Below, piece after piece: positions 9,649 to 18,114 of a stretch of DNA of 64,000 nucleotides. Source of the stretch: Geothrix campi (GTDB taxonomy: Bacteria; Acidobacteriota; Holophagae; Holophagales; Holophagaceae); NCBI RefSeq assembly GCF_024609265.1, contig NZ_JANHMP010000001.1:1116001-1180000 (forward strand). Reading direction: 5' to 3'. Position 1 is the first letter of the stretch. Every line of letters starts with the position of its first letter. Both the position numbers and the translations under genes were made by a program. The notes beneath the pieces are model-generated. The model did not search any database. It was not told where the DNA came from and worked only from the letters and a program-made list of their open reading frames with translations.

Positions 9649-10283
9649 ACACCTGGCGCCCCCCGGCCGAAGCGCCGCCGGTCCCTTGGCCCCGCATCGC
9701 GGAAAGCCTGCGCCGTCCCCAGCTCGGACCGAATCCGCACAAGATCAGCGCCCGCATCCCAGAGGATCCCCGGCGCGCGGCGGTGGGCGTCATCCTCTGG
9801 GGCGATGCCGCGGGCGCCCGCAAGCTCGTGGTGGCTCAGCGCGGCTACGGCGCGCCCCACCACCCAGGCGAGCTTGCCTTCCCCGGCGGCATGGTGGAGC
9901 CTCGCGACCGGGATCTGCCCGCCACGGCCCGGCGCGAGGTAGCCGAGGAGATCGGGGTGTCCGAGGGGCTCTGGGAGCTGGGCTGCTTCCCCGATGGCGT
10001 GGCCAAGGCCCGGGTGCGCTTCACCCCGGTCTTCTTCCGCTGGGAGCACCCGGACCCCAGATTCCATCTGGATCACGAGCTGGAACAGATCCTCATGCTG
10101 CCTCTGGTCCCCCTCATGGAAGCGCCCTGGACCATCGAGCGCCTCGAGCGCCACGGCCTGGCCCTGGATGTCCCCCGGCTCGAATTGCCCCAGGCCCCAC
10201 TCTGGGGTGCCACGGCGTTCATCCTGAAGGCCTGGCTGGATGTGCTCAAGGACTGCGCCGATCCCGCCCCTGGCAGCAGCTGA
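9645..10283 (+). CDS. Nudix hydrolase, CoA pyrophosphatase (NudL/NUDT7)-like
   Basis: 212-residue Nudix protein. The Nudix box reads GGMVEPRDRD...REVAEEIGV, and it is preceded by the CoA-pyrophosphatase signature VVAQRGYGAPHHPGELAFPGG, corresponding to the LLTxR...Hx(G)xxxFPGG element of the NudL/NUDT7 family. The likely reaction is cleavage of CoA or acyl-CoA into phosphopantetheine derivatives and 3',5'-ADP. ATGA overlap with rel implies co-translation, which would tie CoA or nucleotide clean-up to the stringent-response gene. The substrate is inferred from the motif only. Confidence 0.85.
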   Translation: MNTWRPPAEAPPVPWPRIAESLRRPQLGPNPHKISARIPEDPRRAAVGVILWGDAAGARKLVVAQRGYGAPHHPGELAFPGGMVEPRDRDLPATARREVAEEIGVSEGLWELGCFPDGVAKARVRFTPVFFRWEHPDPRFHLDHELEQILMLPLVPLMEAPWTIERLERHGLALDVPRLELPQAPLWGATAFILKAWLDVLKDCADPAPGSS

Positions 10284-10411
10284 CGCGCGGGTAGAACCCA
10301 GGCGCGGAACCTGATCTCCCGGTCGATTGACACCCCTCATGGACGACCCTACATTTCCGGCCCGCCCACGCGGCCCTGGCCAGGACCTCCCGTGAGCGGC
10401 GCGGAGGAGCC

Positions 10412-10714
10412 ATGATCCTCACCATCCGAAAGACCGGCGGACCCGGCGCCATCGAAGAGCTGCTGGGCACCGTGGATGCGACCCGGCTGGACGCGGAGTC
10501 CCACAGGGCCCTCGCCCTCCAGCTGGAGGACTTGACCGACCTGACCAGCAGCCACGAACCCATCAATGCCGACTGCTACCGGTACGAGATCGAAGTCCAG
10601 GGACCCGGCAAGTCCCGCAACCTTCTGGCCGTGGATGACGAAGGCGATCCGGATCATCCTGCCTTCAAGGCCCTGATCGCCCTGCTGCGGACCCTCGGCC
10701 TGCCCCCGCCCTGA
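10412..10714 (+). CDS. Emfourin-like proteinaceous inhibitor of M4 metalloproteases
   Basis: Small 100-residue acidic protein without a signal peptide. It fits the emfourin (protealysin inhibitor) pattern from memory: an N-terminal strand with a GG (RKTGGPGAIEELLGTVD), a helix with LxxEDLTDL, then DCYRYEIEVQGPGKSRNLLAVDDEG and a final helix (PAFKALIALLRTL). The neighbouring convergent gene encodes a thermolysin-family M4 peptidase, the target class of emfourin, which supports the call. A GGAGG Shine-Dalgarno lies about 5-6 bases before ATG 10412. In protealysin systems the two genes are usually co-directional; here they face each other. The protein would guard the cytosol against prematurely active protease. 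Confidence 0.7.
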   Translation: MILTIRKTGGPGAIEELLGTVDATRLDAESHRALALQLEDLTDLTSSHEPINADCYRYEIEVQGPGKSRNLLAVDDEGDPDHPAFKALIALLRTLGLPPP

Positions 10715-10726
10715 GCCGGCGCGGTC

Positions 10727-10764
10727 TGCGCCACGCGGTGGCCCACCGGTCACCGCGTGGCGCA
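10727..10764. terminator. Bidirectional hairpin between convergent inhibitor and protease genes
   Basis: Perfect 14-bp stem (10727-10740 with 10751-10764, starting TGCGCCACGCGGTG) and a 10-base loop, lying between two convergent stop codons. It has no long T-run on either strand, so its strength is uncertain. Confidence 0.7.
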
Positions 10765-10780
10765 TTCTGGGCGCTCCATC

Positions 10781-12430
10781 CTATTTGACGTTCACCGCCA
10801 GCCAGGCGGTGTTCACGGTGGCGTACTCCGTGGAGCTGGCCCCGTAGAGATCCGCGGCGGCGTTCAGGGTGGCCACCCGGGCACCCGCGTAGTCGGTGCG
10901 CTTGGTCATGTAGGCGGTGAGGGCCCGGTACCAGATGCGGCCGGCCTTGTCGTTGCCGATGCCGGTGATGCTGGTGACGTCGTTGGTCATGGGCGAGGCG
11001 ATGTTGTCACAGAGGCTGTCCACCTGGCTGCCGTGGGCCAGCAGGAAGAAGAAGTGGTTCGCCACGCCGGAGCTGTAGTGGACATCCAGCCGGCCGAGGG
11101 TCTTGCTGTAGAAGTCCGGGCTGCGGCCATCGCGGCTGGGCTTGTACATCCAGCGCAGGGCCTCATTCGGGTAGGCATGGCCCCAGCTGTTCTCGAACAG
11201 CTTGTAGTTGGCGGTGATGGGCCCGGAACCGGCGGTGCTGGGAATGGTGCTTCCGGTGCTGTTGTTCAGGGTGTAGAACTCCACCAGCGTGCCGAAGATA
11301 TCGGAATTGGCTTCGTTCAGCCCGCCGGGTTCCTTCCGGTACTGGAGGTTGGCGGTGGCGGAGCACACCCCGTGGCTCATCTCGTGGCCTGCGGTGTCCA
11401 GATCCGCTTCGCCGACGGAACCACCCACCTGGCCGTCGCCGTAGGTCATGCAGAAGCAGCTGTCGGACCAGAAGGCGTTGTCGTACTGGCTGCTGTAGTG
11501 CATGCGGCTGAAGGTCGCCGTGCCGGCATCATCGATTCCATCCCGACCGAACGCATTCAGGTAGAAGTCCCAGGTGGCCTGCATCCCCCGGTGGCCGTCT
11601 ACGCCGGCGGTCTGGGCATTGGCGCCCATGCCCGCGGTGCCGTTGTACTGCAGCCCGTCGCCCCAGGCGTTGTCAGCGTCGGTGAAGATCGTGCCCGCAC
11701 CCGAGGTGCCGTTGAGCAGGTTGGTCGTGACGTTGTTGTTGAAGGTGCCACCTGTGCCCCGAGTCATATCCCGTAGCTCGTAGCCCGTGGCCGTGCTGTT
11801 GGTGCTGAGAGCCACCGTCCCGTACCACTGGGACTGGCCCGTCCCGCTGGCCCCGGCCGTGCGGAGGGTATCCCAGGATTCGAGGATCCTGCCCGAGTGG
11901 GCGTCGACCAGGAAGTCCGTGTGCCTGGTCTCCTGGGCGCCGTTCTCCAGCTCGGTGTGGATGTGATAGGCCAGCACCTGCCGGTTGCCGCGGCCGGGTT
12001 CGCCGGCCTCGAGGCTGGCCACGACCAGGGTCGCCGTCGGCTCGTAGGTGTAGCTCCCGCGGGGGGCCAGGGCCGCGTGGGCGGCGGCCAGCGCCTCGCC
12101 GCGTCCCAGGGTGGGTTCCACGTTCAGGGCCAGGCCACGCACCAGGTCATCGGTGACGGCCCGTACCCGGCCATTCCGGAAGTGGACGATGGCTTCGCCC
12201 TCCAGCACGGGAACGCCCTTGTAGGTCTGGTCCAGGCGGATATGGTCCTCGCCGAAGGCATCGGCGACACGGTTCTTGAAGGCGAAGCCCAGGTGCTGGT
12301 CGAGGCCCAGTTGGAACGCACGGGCCGTCAAATGGCCCCGGGCCTCCCGGGCGAGGGCATCGGTCCGGGCCTGGTCGGGCGGGGCAGCCAGGAGAAAGGC
12401 GGGGAGGAGGAAAGGAACCATGTGGCGCAC
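10781..12430 (-). CDS. Thermolysin-like M4 zinc metallopeptidase, secreted
   Basis: 549-residue preproenzyme. A signal peptide (FLLPAFLLAAPP) is followed by an FTP/PepSY-type propeptide (about 30-210) and the M4 catalytic domain. HEMSH lies at about 349-353, GGLNEANSD supplies the third zinc ligand Glu, and the proton-donor His region is DVHYSSGVANHFFFLLAHGS. The start is GTG 12430 (GGAGGT 3 bases upstream, giving a basic n-region VRHM) or ATG 12421; both give the same mature protein. It converges with the emfourin-like inhibitor gene. An AT-rich promoter-like stretch is upstream (12490-12560). Confidence 0.95.
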   Translation of the reverse strand: MRHMVPFLLPAFLLAAPPDQARTDALAREARGHLTARAFQLGLDQHLGFAFKNRVADAFGEDHIRLDQTYKGVPVLEGEAIVHFRNGRVRAVTDDLVRGLALNVEPTLGRGEALAAAHAALAPRGSYTYEPTATLVVASLEAGEPGRGNRQVLAYHIHTELENGAQETRHTDFLVDAHSGRILESWDTLRTAGASGTGQSQWYGTVALSTNSTATGYELRDMTRGTGGTFNNNVTTNLLNGTSGAGTIFTDADNAWGDGLQYNGTAGMGANAQTAGVDGHRGMQATWDFYLNAFGRDGIDDAGTATFSRMHYSSQYDNAFWSDSCFCMTYGDGQVGGSVGEADLDTAGHEMSHGVCSATANLQYRKEPGGLNEANSDIFGTLVEFYTLNNSTGSTIPSTAGSGPITANYKLFENSWGHAYPNEALRWMYKPSRDGRSPDFYSKTLGRLDVHYSSGVANHFFFLLAHGSQVDSLCDNIASPMTNDVTSITGIGNDKAGRIWYRALTAYMTKRTDYAGARVATLNAAADLYGASSTEYATVNTAWLAVNVK

Positions 12431-12590
12431 GGGACCTCCAAAGGAACGTGATTGGGGTGGTTGTCCCAACCTAGGGCCACGATCCTACTACCGACCATTA
12501 AGAGATGTTAATTTTTCGACCTTGTCGAAATCATTTGAATAAATATTCCAGTAACACGGGTTGCATATTGGGGTGGGCCGACAGGGCGAA

Positions 12591-12628
12591 GCCCAGGGGT
12601 GCAGAACCCGCTTCCACCACCCCTGGGC
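12591..12628 (-). terminator. Hairpin at the end of the metal-efflux operon
   Basis: Perfect 10-bp stem GCCCAGGGGT (12591-12600) with its complement at 12619-12628 and an 18-base loop, 17 nt downstream of the last operon stop. No strong T-tract follows on the minus strand. Confidence 0.5.
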
Positions 12629-12645
12629 CTTGGAAAACGCGAGGG

Positions 12646-12891
12646 TCAGGCCTTTTTCTTCTCAGCCTTCACCGATCCGTCCTTCTCCAGGTACTTATCG
12701 GGATCCTTCTGCAGCGCTTCGCCGCATTGCTTGCTGCACACGCGATACTCTCGGCCCCGCACCGTGGCGGTGGCGGACTTCGCATCCACGGTCATCTTGC
12801 AGACAGGGTCCTTGGTGTTGGTGGCGGGCTTGGCCTTCTCGGGAGCGGGGGCGGCCAGGACGGCCAGGGTGAGCAGGGCGGCGGGAAGCAT
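12646..12891 (-). CDS. Small exported YHS-domain metal-binding protein
   Basis: 81 residues. A signal peptide (MLPAALLTLAVLAAPAP) precedes a YHS-type metal-binding core: DPVCKMTVDAKSATATVRG, then REYRVCSKQC and KDPDKYLEKDG. The Cys residues sit in the usual DPVCxM and CxxxC positions of heavy-metal YHS proteins. The start at 12891 has GGAGG 5 bases upstream. It is the last gene of the Cus-like efflux operon and a paralogue of the neighbour at 12967. It probably binds Cu/Ag in the periplasm and presents it to, or buffers it for, the RND pump; that role is inferred. Confidence 0.85.
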   Translation of the reverse strand: MLPAALLTLAVLAAPAPEKAKPATNTKDPVCKMTVDAKSATATVRGREYRVCSKQCGEALQKDPDKYLEKDGSVKAEKKKA

Positions 12892-12966
12892 GGAACCTCC
12901 AGAGGGATCGGGTCCCATTGTAGCCCTGGCCCCCCGGCCGGACGGCCGGGGGGCGTCCATTCCCGG

Positions 12967-13194
12967 CTACTTCTTCGCGTTCTTCGGCGTGCCGTCCTTC
13001 TCGAGGTACTTGTCAGGGTCCTTGAGCAGATTGGCGTCACAGCCAGCGCAGCACAGGCGGTATTCCTGCCCGCGGACCACCACGGTCTTCGATTTTTCGG
13101 TCACCTTGCCGCCCAGCACAGGGCACTTGGTGTTGGTGGCGGGCTTGCCTTGGGGGCTGGCTGCGATGGCCAGAGTCAGCAGGAGGTTGAGCAT
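12967..13194 (-). CDS. Small exported YHS/TRASH-like metal-binding protein, paralogue
   Basis: 75 residues with a signal peptide (LLLTLAIAASPQG) and the core TKCPVLGGKVTEKSKTVVVRG, REYRLCC-type segment QEYRLCCAGC, ending KDPDKYLEKDG like the adjacent 12646 gene. The first metal motif differs: CPVLGG replaces DPVCKM, and the second motif has CCxxC, so the two paralogues probably bind metal differently. It lies 117 nt downstream of cusA, same strand. Confidence 0.82.
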   Translation of the reverse strand: MLNLLLTLAIAASPQGKPATNTKCPVLGGKVTEKSKTVVVRGQEYRLCCAGCDANLLKDPDKYLEKDGTPKNAKK

Positions 13195-13311
13195 GGGGGG
13201 TTCCTTGTTCGGTGATCGGCCCTTTGATCGCCGGCGGTACCTGGGCCGTTCTTGGGCACCGCCGTGGGGGGAACTCGGGAAAGCAAGAGCAGGTGGGGAC
13301 TTTCGAGGGAT

Positions 13312-16300
13312 TCAGGCCGGTTCCAGTACGGGATCAGGTGTGACTGGACCCTCCACCACCTCCTTGCGCTTCCAGAGGTAGTAGATGGAGGGATAGACCA
13401 GCAGCTCAAGGAGGAAGCTGGTGGCCAGGCCGCCCACCATGGGGGCGGCGATGCGCTTCATGACATCGGCGCCGGTGCCCGTGCTCCACATGATGGGGAG
13501 CAGGCCCATGAAGGCCGCAAAGACGGTCATGGCCTTGGGCCGCACACGCTTCACGGCCCCGTGGATGATGGCCTCCACCAGGTCGCCCGTGGTGTTCAGG
13601 CGGCCCTCCTTCCGGGCCTCGTCGTGGCTGAGGTCCAGGAAGAGCAGCATGAAGACGCCCGTCTCCGCATCGAGCCCCATGAGGGCGATGAGGCCCACCC
13701 ACACGGCGATGCTCATGTTGTAGCCGAGCAGCCACAGGAGCCAGAAGGCGCCGATGGCGCTGAAGGGCACGGCCAGCATCACGACCGAGGCCTTGAAGGC
13801 GCTCTTGGTGTTGGCGTAGAGCAGGCCGAAGATCAGCACCAGGGTGATGGGCAGGATGATCTTCAGGCGCTCCTTCACCCGGATCATGTTTTCGTATTGC
13901 CCGGACCAGGTGAGGCTGTAGCCCGCCGGGAGCTTGAGCTCCTTCTCCACCGCGGCCTTGGCGTGCTGGACGTAGGTGCCCACATCCAGCTTCGACGTGT
14001 CGAAGTCCACCAGCACGTAGCCGTTCATCTGGCCGTTCTCGTCGCGGATCATGGCGGGACCGTTGGTCCACTTCAGGTCCGCGATCTCCTCCATGGGCAC
14101 CAGGGCGCCCGTCGGCGTGGGGACGAGGATCCGCTTCAGGGCATCGGGACTCTCGCGGTAGTCCCGGGCGTAGCGCACGTTCACGGGGTACCGCGCCCGG
14201 CCATCGTAGATGGTGCTCTGGTTGTCGCCGCCGACGGCGGTCATCACCAGCATGTTGGCCTGCTCGACGCTGAGCCCGTAACGGGCCAGCTGGTCCCGCT
14301 TCAGCACGAAGTCCAGGAAGTAGCCCTGGGCCGTGCGTTCCGCGAAGGCACTGCGGGTGCCCGGGACGCCCGACAGGATGCGCTCCGCTTCCACGGCGAC
14401 CTGCTGGATGGTGTCCAGGTCCGCGCCGTTGATTTTGAGGCCCACGGGCGTGCGGATGCCGGTGGACAGCATGTCCTGCCGCGCCTTGATGGGCATGGTC
14501 CAGGCGTTGGGGATGGCCGGGAGTTTCACCACGCGGTCCAGGTCGGCGACGATCTCCTCCTGGGTGATGCGATCCCGCCACACGGGGCGCAGGATGGCCT
14601 TCAGGAAGTCCGGCGCCCAGGCGCTGAACCAGCGGGGCTTCTCGCGCCACTGGTCCTCGGGCTTCAAGGTGATCACCGTCTCCATCATGGAGAAGGGCGC
14701 GGGGTCGGTGGATGTGTCGGCCCGCCCCGCCTTGCCGAAGACGCCTGCCACCTCGGGCACGGTGCGGATCAGGCGATCCTGCACCTGGAGGATGCGCTGG
14801 GCTTCGGTCTGGCTGAGGCCCGGCAGCGTCGAGGGCATGTAGAGCAGCGTCCCTTCATTCAGGGGCGGCATGAACTCGCTGCCCAGGCTCACGAAGGCGG
14901 GGATGGTGGCCACCACCAGCAACACGGCGATGCCGATGGTCGCCTTGGCATGCTTCACCACGAAGCGGCATGGCCCTTCGTAGATCCGGTGGAGGAAGAC
15001 GCTGATGGGGTGCCGCTCCTCCGCGTAGTACTTCCCGACGACCATCTGGGTGGCGGTCCAGGCCAGCCATCGGGGCTTGAACTGGAAGGGCTCGATGCGC
15101 GCGAAGAGCATGCGCATGGCCGGATCCAGGGTCAACGCCAGGAGTGCCGCAATGCCCATGGCGAAGTTCTTGGAGAAGGCCAGGGGCTTGAACAGCCGCC
15201 CTTCCTGGTCCACCAGCGTGAAGATGGGCAGGAAGCTCACCGCCACCACCAGCAACGAGAAGAAGACGCTCGGCCCTACTTCCATCAAGGCTTCGAGCCT
15301 GACGTGGTAGAAACTCCCGGGTTTCCCGGCCGCGATCCACCGTTCGATCTTCTTGTAGGCGTTCTCCACCTCGACGATGGCCCCGTCCACCAGCACGCCG
15401 ATGGAAATGGCGATGCCGGCGAGGCTCATCAGATTGGCATTCTGGCCGATGCCGTACATCGGAATGAAAGCCAGAGCGACGCTCACCGGGATGGTGATGA
15501 TGGGCACGATGGCCGAAGGCACGTGCCAGAGGAAGATCAGGATGATGATCGAGACGACGATCATCTCCTCGATGAGCTTGTGCTTCACGGTGCTGATGGC
15601 GTGATGGATCAGCTCGGAGCGGTCATAGACGGTGACCACGTCCACGCCCTCGGGAAGGCCCTGTTTCAGATCCTTGATCTTCGCCTTGACCTGTTCGATC
15701 ACGTTCAGGGCGTTCTCGCCCTGCCGCATCACCACGATGCCGCCCACCACATCGCCGTGGCCGTCCAGATCCGCGATCCCGCGGCGCATCTCGGGCCCGA
15801 GGGTCACCATGGCCACCTCGCCCAGGCGCACCGGCGTGCCGTTCTCGGCCTTGAGCACCGCCTGTTCGAGATCATGGGTGGTCTTCACGTAGCCCCGGCC
15901 CCGGACCATGTATTCGCGTCCGCTGTACTCCACCAGGCGTCCGCCGACCTCCGAATTGGCCGACTTCACGGCGCCGATGACGGACTCGATGGGGATCCGG
16001 TAGGCCGCCAGCTTGTTGGGATCGACCTGCACCTGGAACTGCCGGGCCTGGCCGCCCACGGTGGCCACTTCCGCCACGCCCGGCGTGCTCTGGATGCCGT
16101 AGCGGAGGAACCAATCCTGCAACGAGCGCAGCTCGTCCGAGCTGTGCTTCCCGCTGTGATCCACCAGGGCGTACTGGTAGATCCACCCCACGGAGGTGGC
16201 ATCGGGGCCGATGACGGGCGTCACGCCCGGGGGGAGGCTGGAGGTGATCTTGCTGAGGTACTCCAGCGTGCGGGACCGGGCCCAGTAGATGTCCGTGCCG

Positions 16301-16632
16301 TCCTCGTAGATGACATAGACATAGGAGAAACCGAAATCCGACAAGGCTCGTACGGCCTTCACCTTCGGCGCGCCGAGCAGCGCCGTGACGATGGGGTAGG
16401 TCACCTGATCCTCGACGATGTCGGGGCTCCGGTCCCACTTGGTGTAGACGATGACCTGCGTGTCGCTGAGATCCGGCAGGGCATCCAGCGGGATGTTCCG
16501 CATGGTCCAGAAGGACATGGCGATCAGCACCACCGAGGCGGCCATCACCAGCCAGCGGTTCTCCGCCGAGAAGCGGATGATCCGCTGGAGAAAAGTCGGG
16601 TGTTCGGGGTCGTAGCCCACATGTGCGCTCAT
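13312..16632 (-). CDS. cusA: CusA-type heavy-metal efflux RND transporter
   Basis: 1106-residue inner-membrane proton antiporter that drives Cu(I)/Ag(I) through a tripartite pump. The usual RND layout is visible: N-terminal TM (ENRWLVMAASVVLIAMSFW), periplasmic loop 1, TM block with SIGVLVDGAIVEVENAYKK, loop 2 and a second TM block (GLIALMGLDAETGVFMLLFL). The three metal-binding Met residues known from E. coli CusA (M573, M623, M672) have counterparts at about M599 (LLYMPSTLPG), M649 (APFSMMETV) and M721 (ARQDMLSTG), arguing for monovalent copper/silver rather than Zn/Co/Cd. It lies 10 nt after cusB. Confidence 0.97.
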   Translation of the reverse strand: MSAHVGYDPEHPTFLQRIIRFSAENRWLVMAASVVLIAMSFWTMRNIPLDALPDLSDTQVIVYTKWDRSPDIVEDQVTYPIVTALLGAPKVKAVRALSDFGFSYVYVIYEDGTDIYWARSRTLEYLSKITSSLPPGVTPVIGPDATSVGWIYQYALVDHSGKHSSDELRSLQDWFLRYGIQSTPGVAEVATVGGQARQFQVQVDPNKLAAYRIPIESVIGAVKSANSEVGGRLVEYSGREYMVRGRGYVKTTHDLEQAVLKAENGTPVRLGEVAMVTLGPEMRRGIADLDGHGDVVGGIVVMRQGENALNVIEQVKAKIKDLKQGLPEGVDVVTVYDRSELIHHAISTVKHKLIEEMIVVSIIILIFLWHVPSAIVPIITIPVSVALAFIPMYGIGQNANLMSLAGIAISIGVLVDGAIVEVENAYKKIERWIAAGKPGSFYHVRLEALMEVGPSVFFSLLVVAVSFLPIFTLVDQEGRLFKPLAFSKNFAMGIAALLALTLDPAMRMLFARIEPFQFKPRWLAWTATQMVVGKYYAEERHPISVFLHRIYEGPCRFVVKHAKATIGIAVLLVVATIPAFVSLGSEFMPPLNEGTLLYMPSTLPGLSQTEAQRILQVQDRLIRTVPEVAGVFGKAGRADTSTDPAPFSMMETVITLKPEDQWREKPRWFSAWAPDFLKAILRPVWRDRITQEEIVADLDRVVKLPAIPNAWTMPIKARQDMLSTGIRTPVGLKINGADLDTIQQVAVEAERILSGVPGTRSAFAERTAQGYFLDFVLKRDQLARYGLSVEQANMLVMTAVGGDNQSTIYDGRARYPVNVRYARDYRESPDALKRILVPTPTGALVPMEEIADLKWTNGPAMIRDENGQMNGYVLVDFDTSKLDVGTYVQHAKAAVEKELKLPAGYSLTWSGQYENMIRVKERLKIILPITLVLIFGLLYANTKSAFKASVVMLAVPFSAIGAFWLLWLLGYNMSIAVWVGLIALMGLDAETGVFMLLFLDLSHDEARKEGRLNTTGDLVEAIIHGAVKRVRPKAMTVFAAFMGLLPIMWSTGTGADVMKRIAAPMVGGLATSFLLELLVYPSIYYLWKRKEVVEGPVTPDPVLEPA

Positions 16633-16642
16633 CTCGACTCCC

Positions 16643-18103
16643 CTAGTGCTTATGCTCAGAAGGTGCGGGATTGGCCGCGCCCTTCTGGCTGAGATGGGCC
16701 AGGGCCGCCTTCAGGCGGGACTCGGAATCGACCAGGAAGTTGGCACGGACGACGACCTCTTCACCTGCCTTGAGGCCGGACCGGATCTCCACCTGCTCGC
16801 CCGCGGTGGTACCCGTGGTGACCTCCCTCGGCTCGAACTTGCCATCCCCCAGCGCCACGAAGGCGACCTTGGTGGTGCCGGCATCCAGCACCGCATCCAG
16901 AGGGATGATGAGGCCCTTGCGCCCCTGCCCCTTGAGCACCACGTCGCCGAACATATCGGGCTTCAGGACGCCCCCGGGATTCGGGAACTCCACCCGGGCC
17001 TTGGCGGTGCGGGTCTTGGGATCCATCACGGCATCCACGAAGGCGATCCGCCCCTTGAGCGTCTTCCCGGGCGCGGCCTGGACCGTCAACTCGGCGGGGG
17101 TGCCCACCTTGGCGCGGCCCAATTCAGCCTCGTAGATGTCCACCAGCACCCAGACCCGGCTCAGGTCCGTGATCTCGAAGGGGATGTCCGCTGGTGTAAT
17201 GCGGGCGCCCTCCACCACGTTCTTCGCCGTGACGACCCCCGAGATGGGGCTGCGCAGGGTGAGGGCCCGCAGGACCTCGCCGGTCTTCTCCAGGTTGTCG
17301 ATGGCCGCCTGCGGCACGTCCCAGAGGGTGAGACGGCGCCGCGCCGCTTCCAGAAGGTCGCCGCCACTGCTCTGCAGCGAGCCGCCCGACAGAGCCTTCT
17401 GGGTCTTGAGGGCCAGGAGGTACTCCCGCTGGGCGCTGACGAATTCGGGGCTGTAGAGGCTGAACAGGGGTTGGCCCTTGGCCACGGGCTTGCCCACGAA
17501 ATCCACGAAGAGCTTCTCCACGAAGCCCTCCACCTTCACGTTCACTTTGCGGACACGGGTCTCGTCCACGGCCACGCGGCCCAGGGCCCGCAGTTCGCCG
17601 CTCACGGTCCCTTCGGCCACCTTTTCGGTCCGCAGGCCGATGAGCTGCTGGCGCTCGTGGTCGATCTTCACGGTCGCGTGGGTGTCGAGCCCAGCCCCCT
17701 CATTCTTGAGGTCGCCTTCATAAACCGGCACATAGTCCATGCCCATCTCGTCCTTCATGGGGACCTGGGACGTCTGGCTCGGGTTCATGGGGGAAACGTA
17801 GTAGACGATCTTGCCCTTGTCCTTGGGCACGTCGCTTTCCATGGGCACCAGGTCCATGCCGCAAATCGGGCAGGTGCCTGCGTGGTCCTGGATGATCTGC
17901 GGATGCATGGGGCATTGGTACATCTGCTTCCTGGGCGCCGTCGCGCTGGCAGTTTCGTGGTCGTGGTCATGCTTGGGGGCGGGGCGCAGGAGGAGCGTGC
18001 CGCCGATGCCGGCGACGAGGCCCAGGGCCACCAGGCCGAAGGTGCGGACGCGTGAGGCGCGGGACGGCGCGGGATGATCGAAGGTTGGTTGATCGAGACT
18101 CAT
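16643..18103 (-). CDS. cusB: CusB-type periplasmic adaptor with heavy-metal-binding domains
   Basis: 486 residues. An N-terminal TM anchor (about 21-40) is followed by a His-rich stretch (KHDHDHE) and a heavy-metal-binding domain YQCPMHPQI...GTCPICGMDLVPM (about 62-88). A second copy at about 101-128 (YYVSPMNPSQ...KDEMGMDYVPVY) keeps the Met and Asp frame but has lost the cysteines. Then comes the membrane-fusion core with barrel-sandwich, hairpin and beta-barrel, and a His-rich C-terminus (SEHKH). It links CusA to the OMF and passes metal to the pump. Its start lies 11 nt beyond the OMF stop. Confidence 0.95.
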   Translation of the reverse strand: MSLDQPTFDHPAPSRASRVRTFGLVALGLVAGIGGTLLLRPAPKHDHDHETASATAPRKQMYQCPMHPQIIQDHAGTCPICGMDLVPMESDVPKDKGKIVYYVSPMNPSQTSQVPMKDEMGMDYVPVYEGDLKNEGAGLDTHATVKIDHERQQLIGLRTEKVAEGTVSGELRALGRVAVDETRVRKVNVKVEGFVEKLFVDFVGKPVAKGQPLFSLYSPEFVSAQREYLLALKTQKALSGGSLQSSGGDLLEAARRRLTLWDVPQAAIDNLEKTGEVLRALTLRSPISGVVTAKNVVEGARITPADIPFEITDLSRVWVLVDIYEAELGRAKVGTPAELTVQAAPGKTLKGRIAFVDAVMDPKTRTAKARVEFPNPGGVLKPDMFGDVVLKGQGRKGLIIPLDAVLDAGTTKVAFVALGDGKFEPREVTTGTTAGEQVEIRSGLKAGEEVVVRANFLVDSESRLKAALAHLSQKGAANPAPSEHKH

Positions 18104-18114
18104 GGCGGGATCTC

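Noticed and set aside
13252-16692. 1146-codon plus-strand frame opposite cusA.
   Set aside because: Composition is antisense-shadow type (many His, Gly, Asp) and no domain is recognisable; cusA on the minus strand explains the region.
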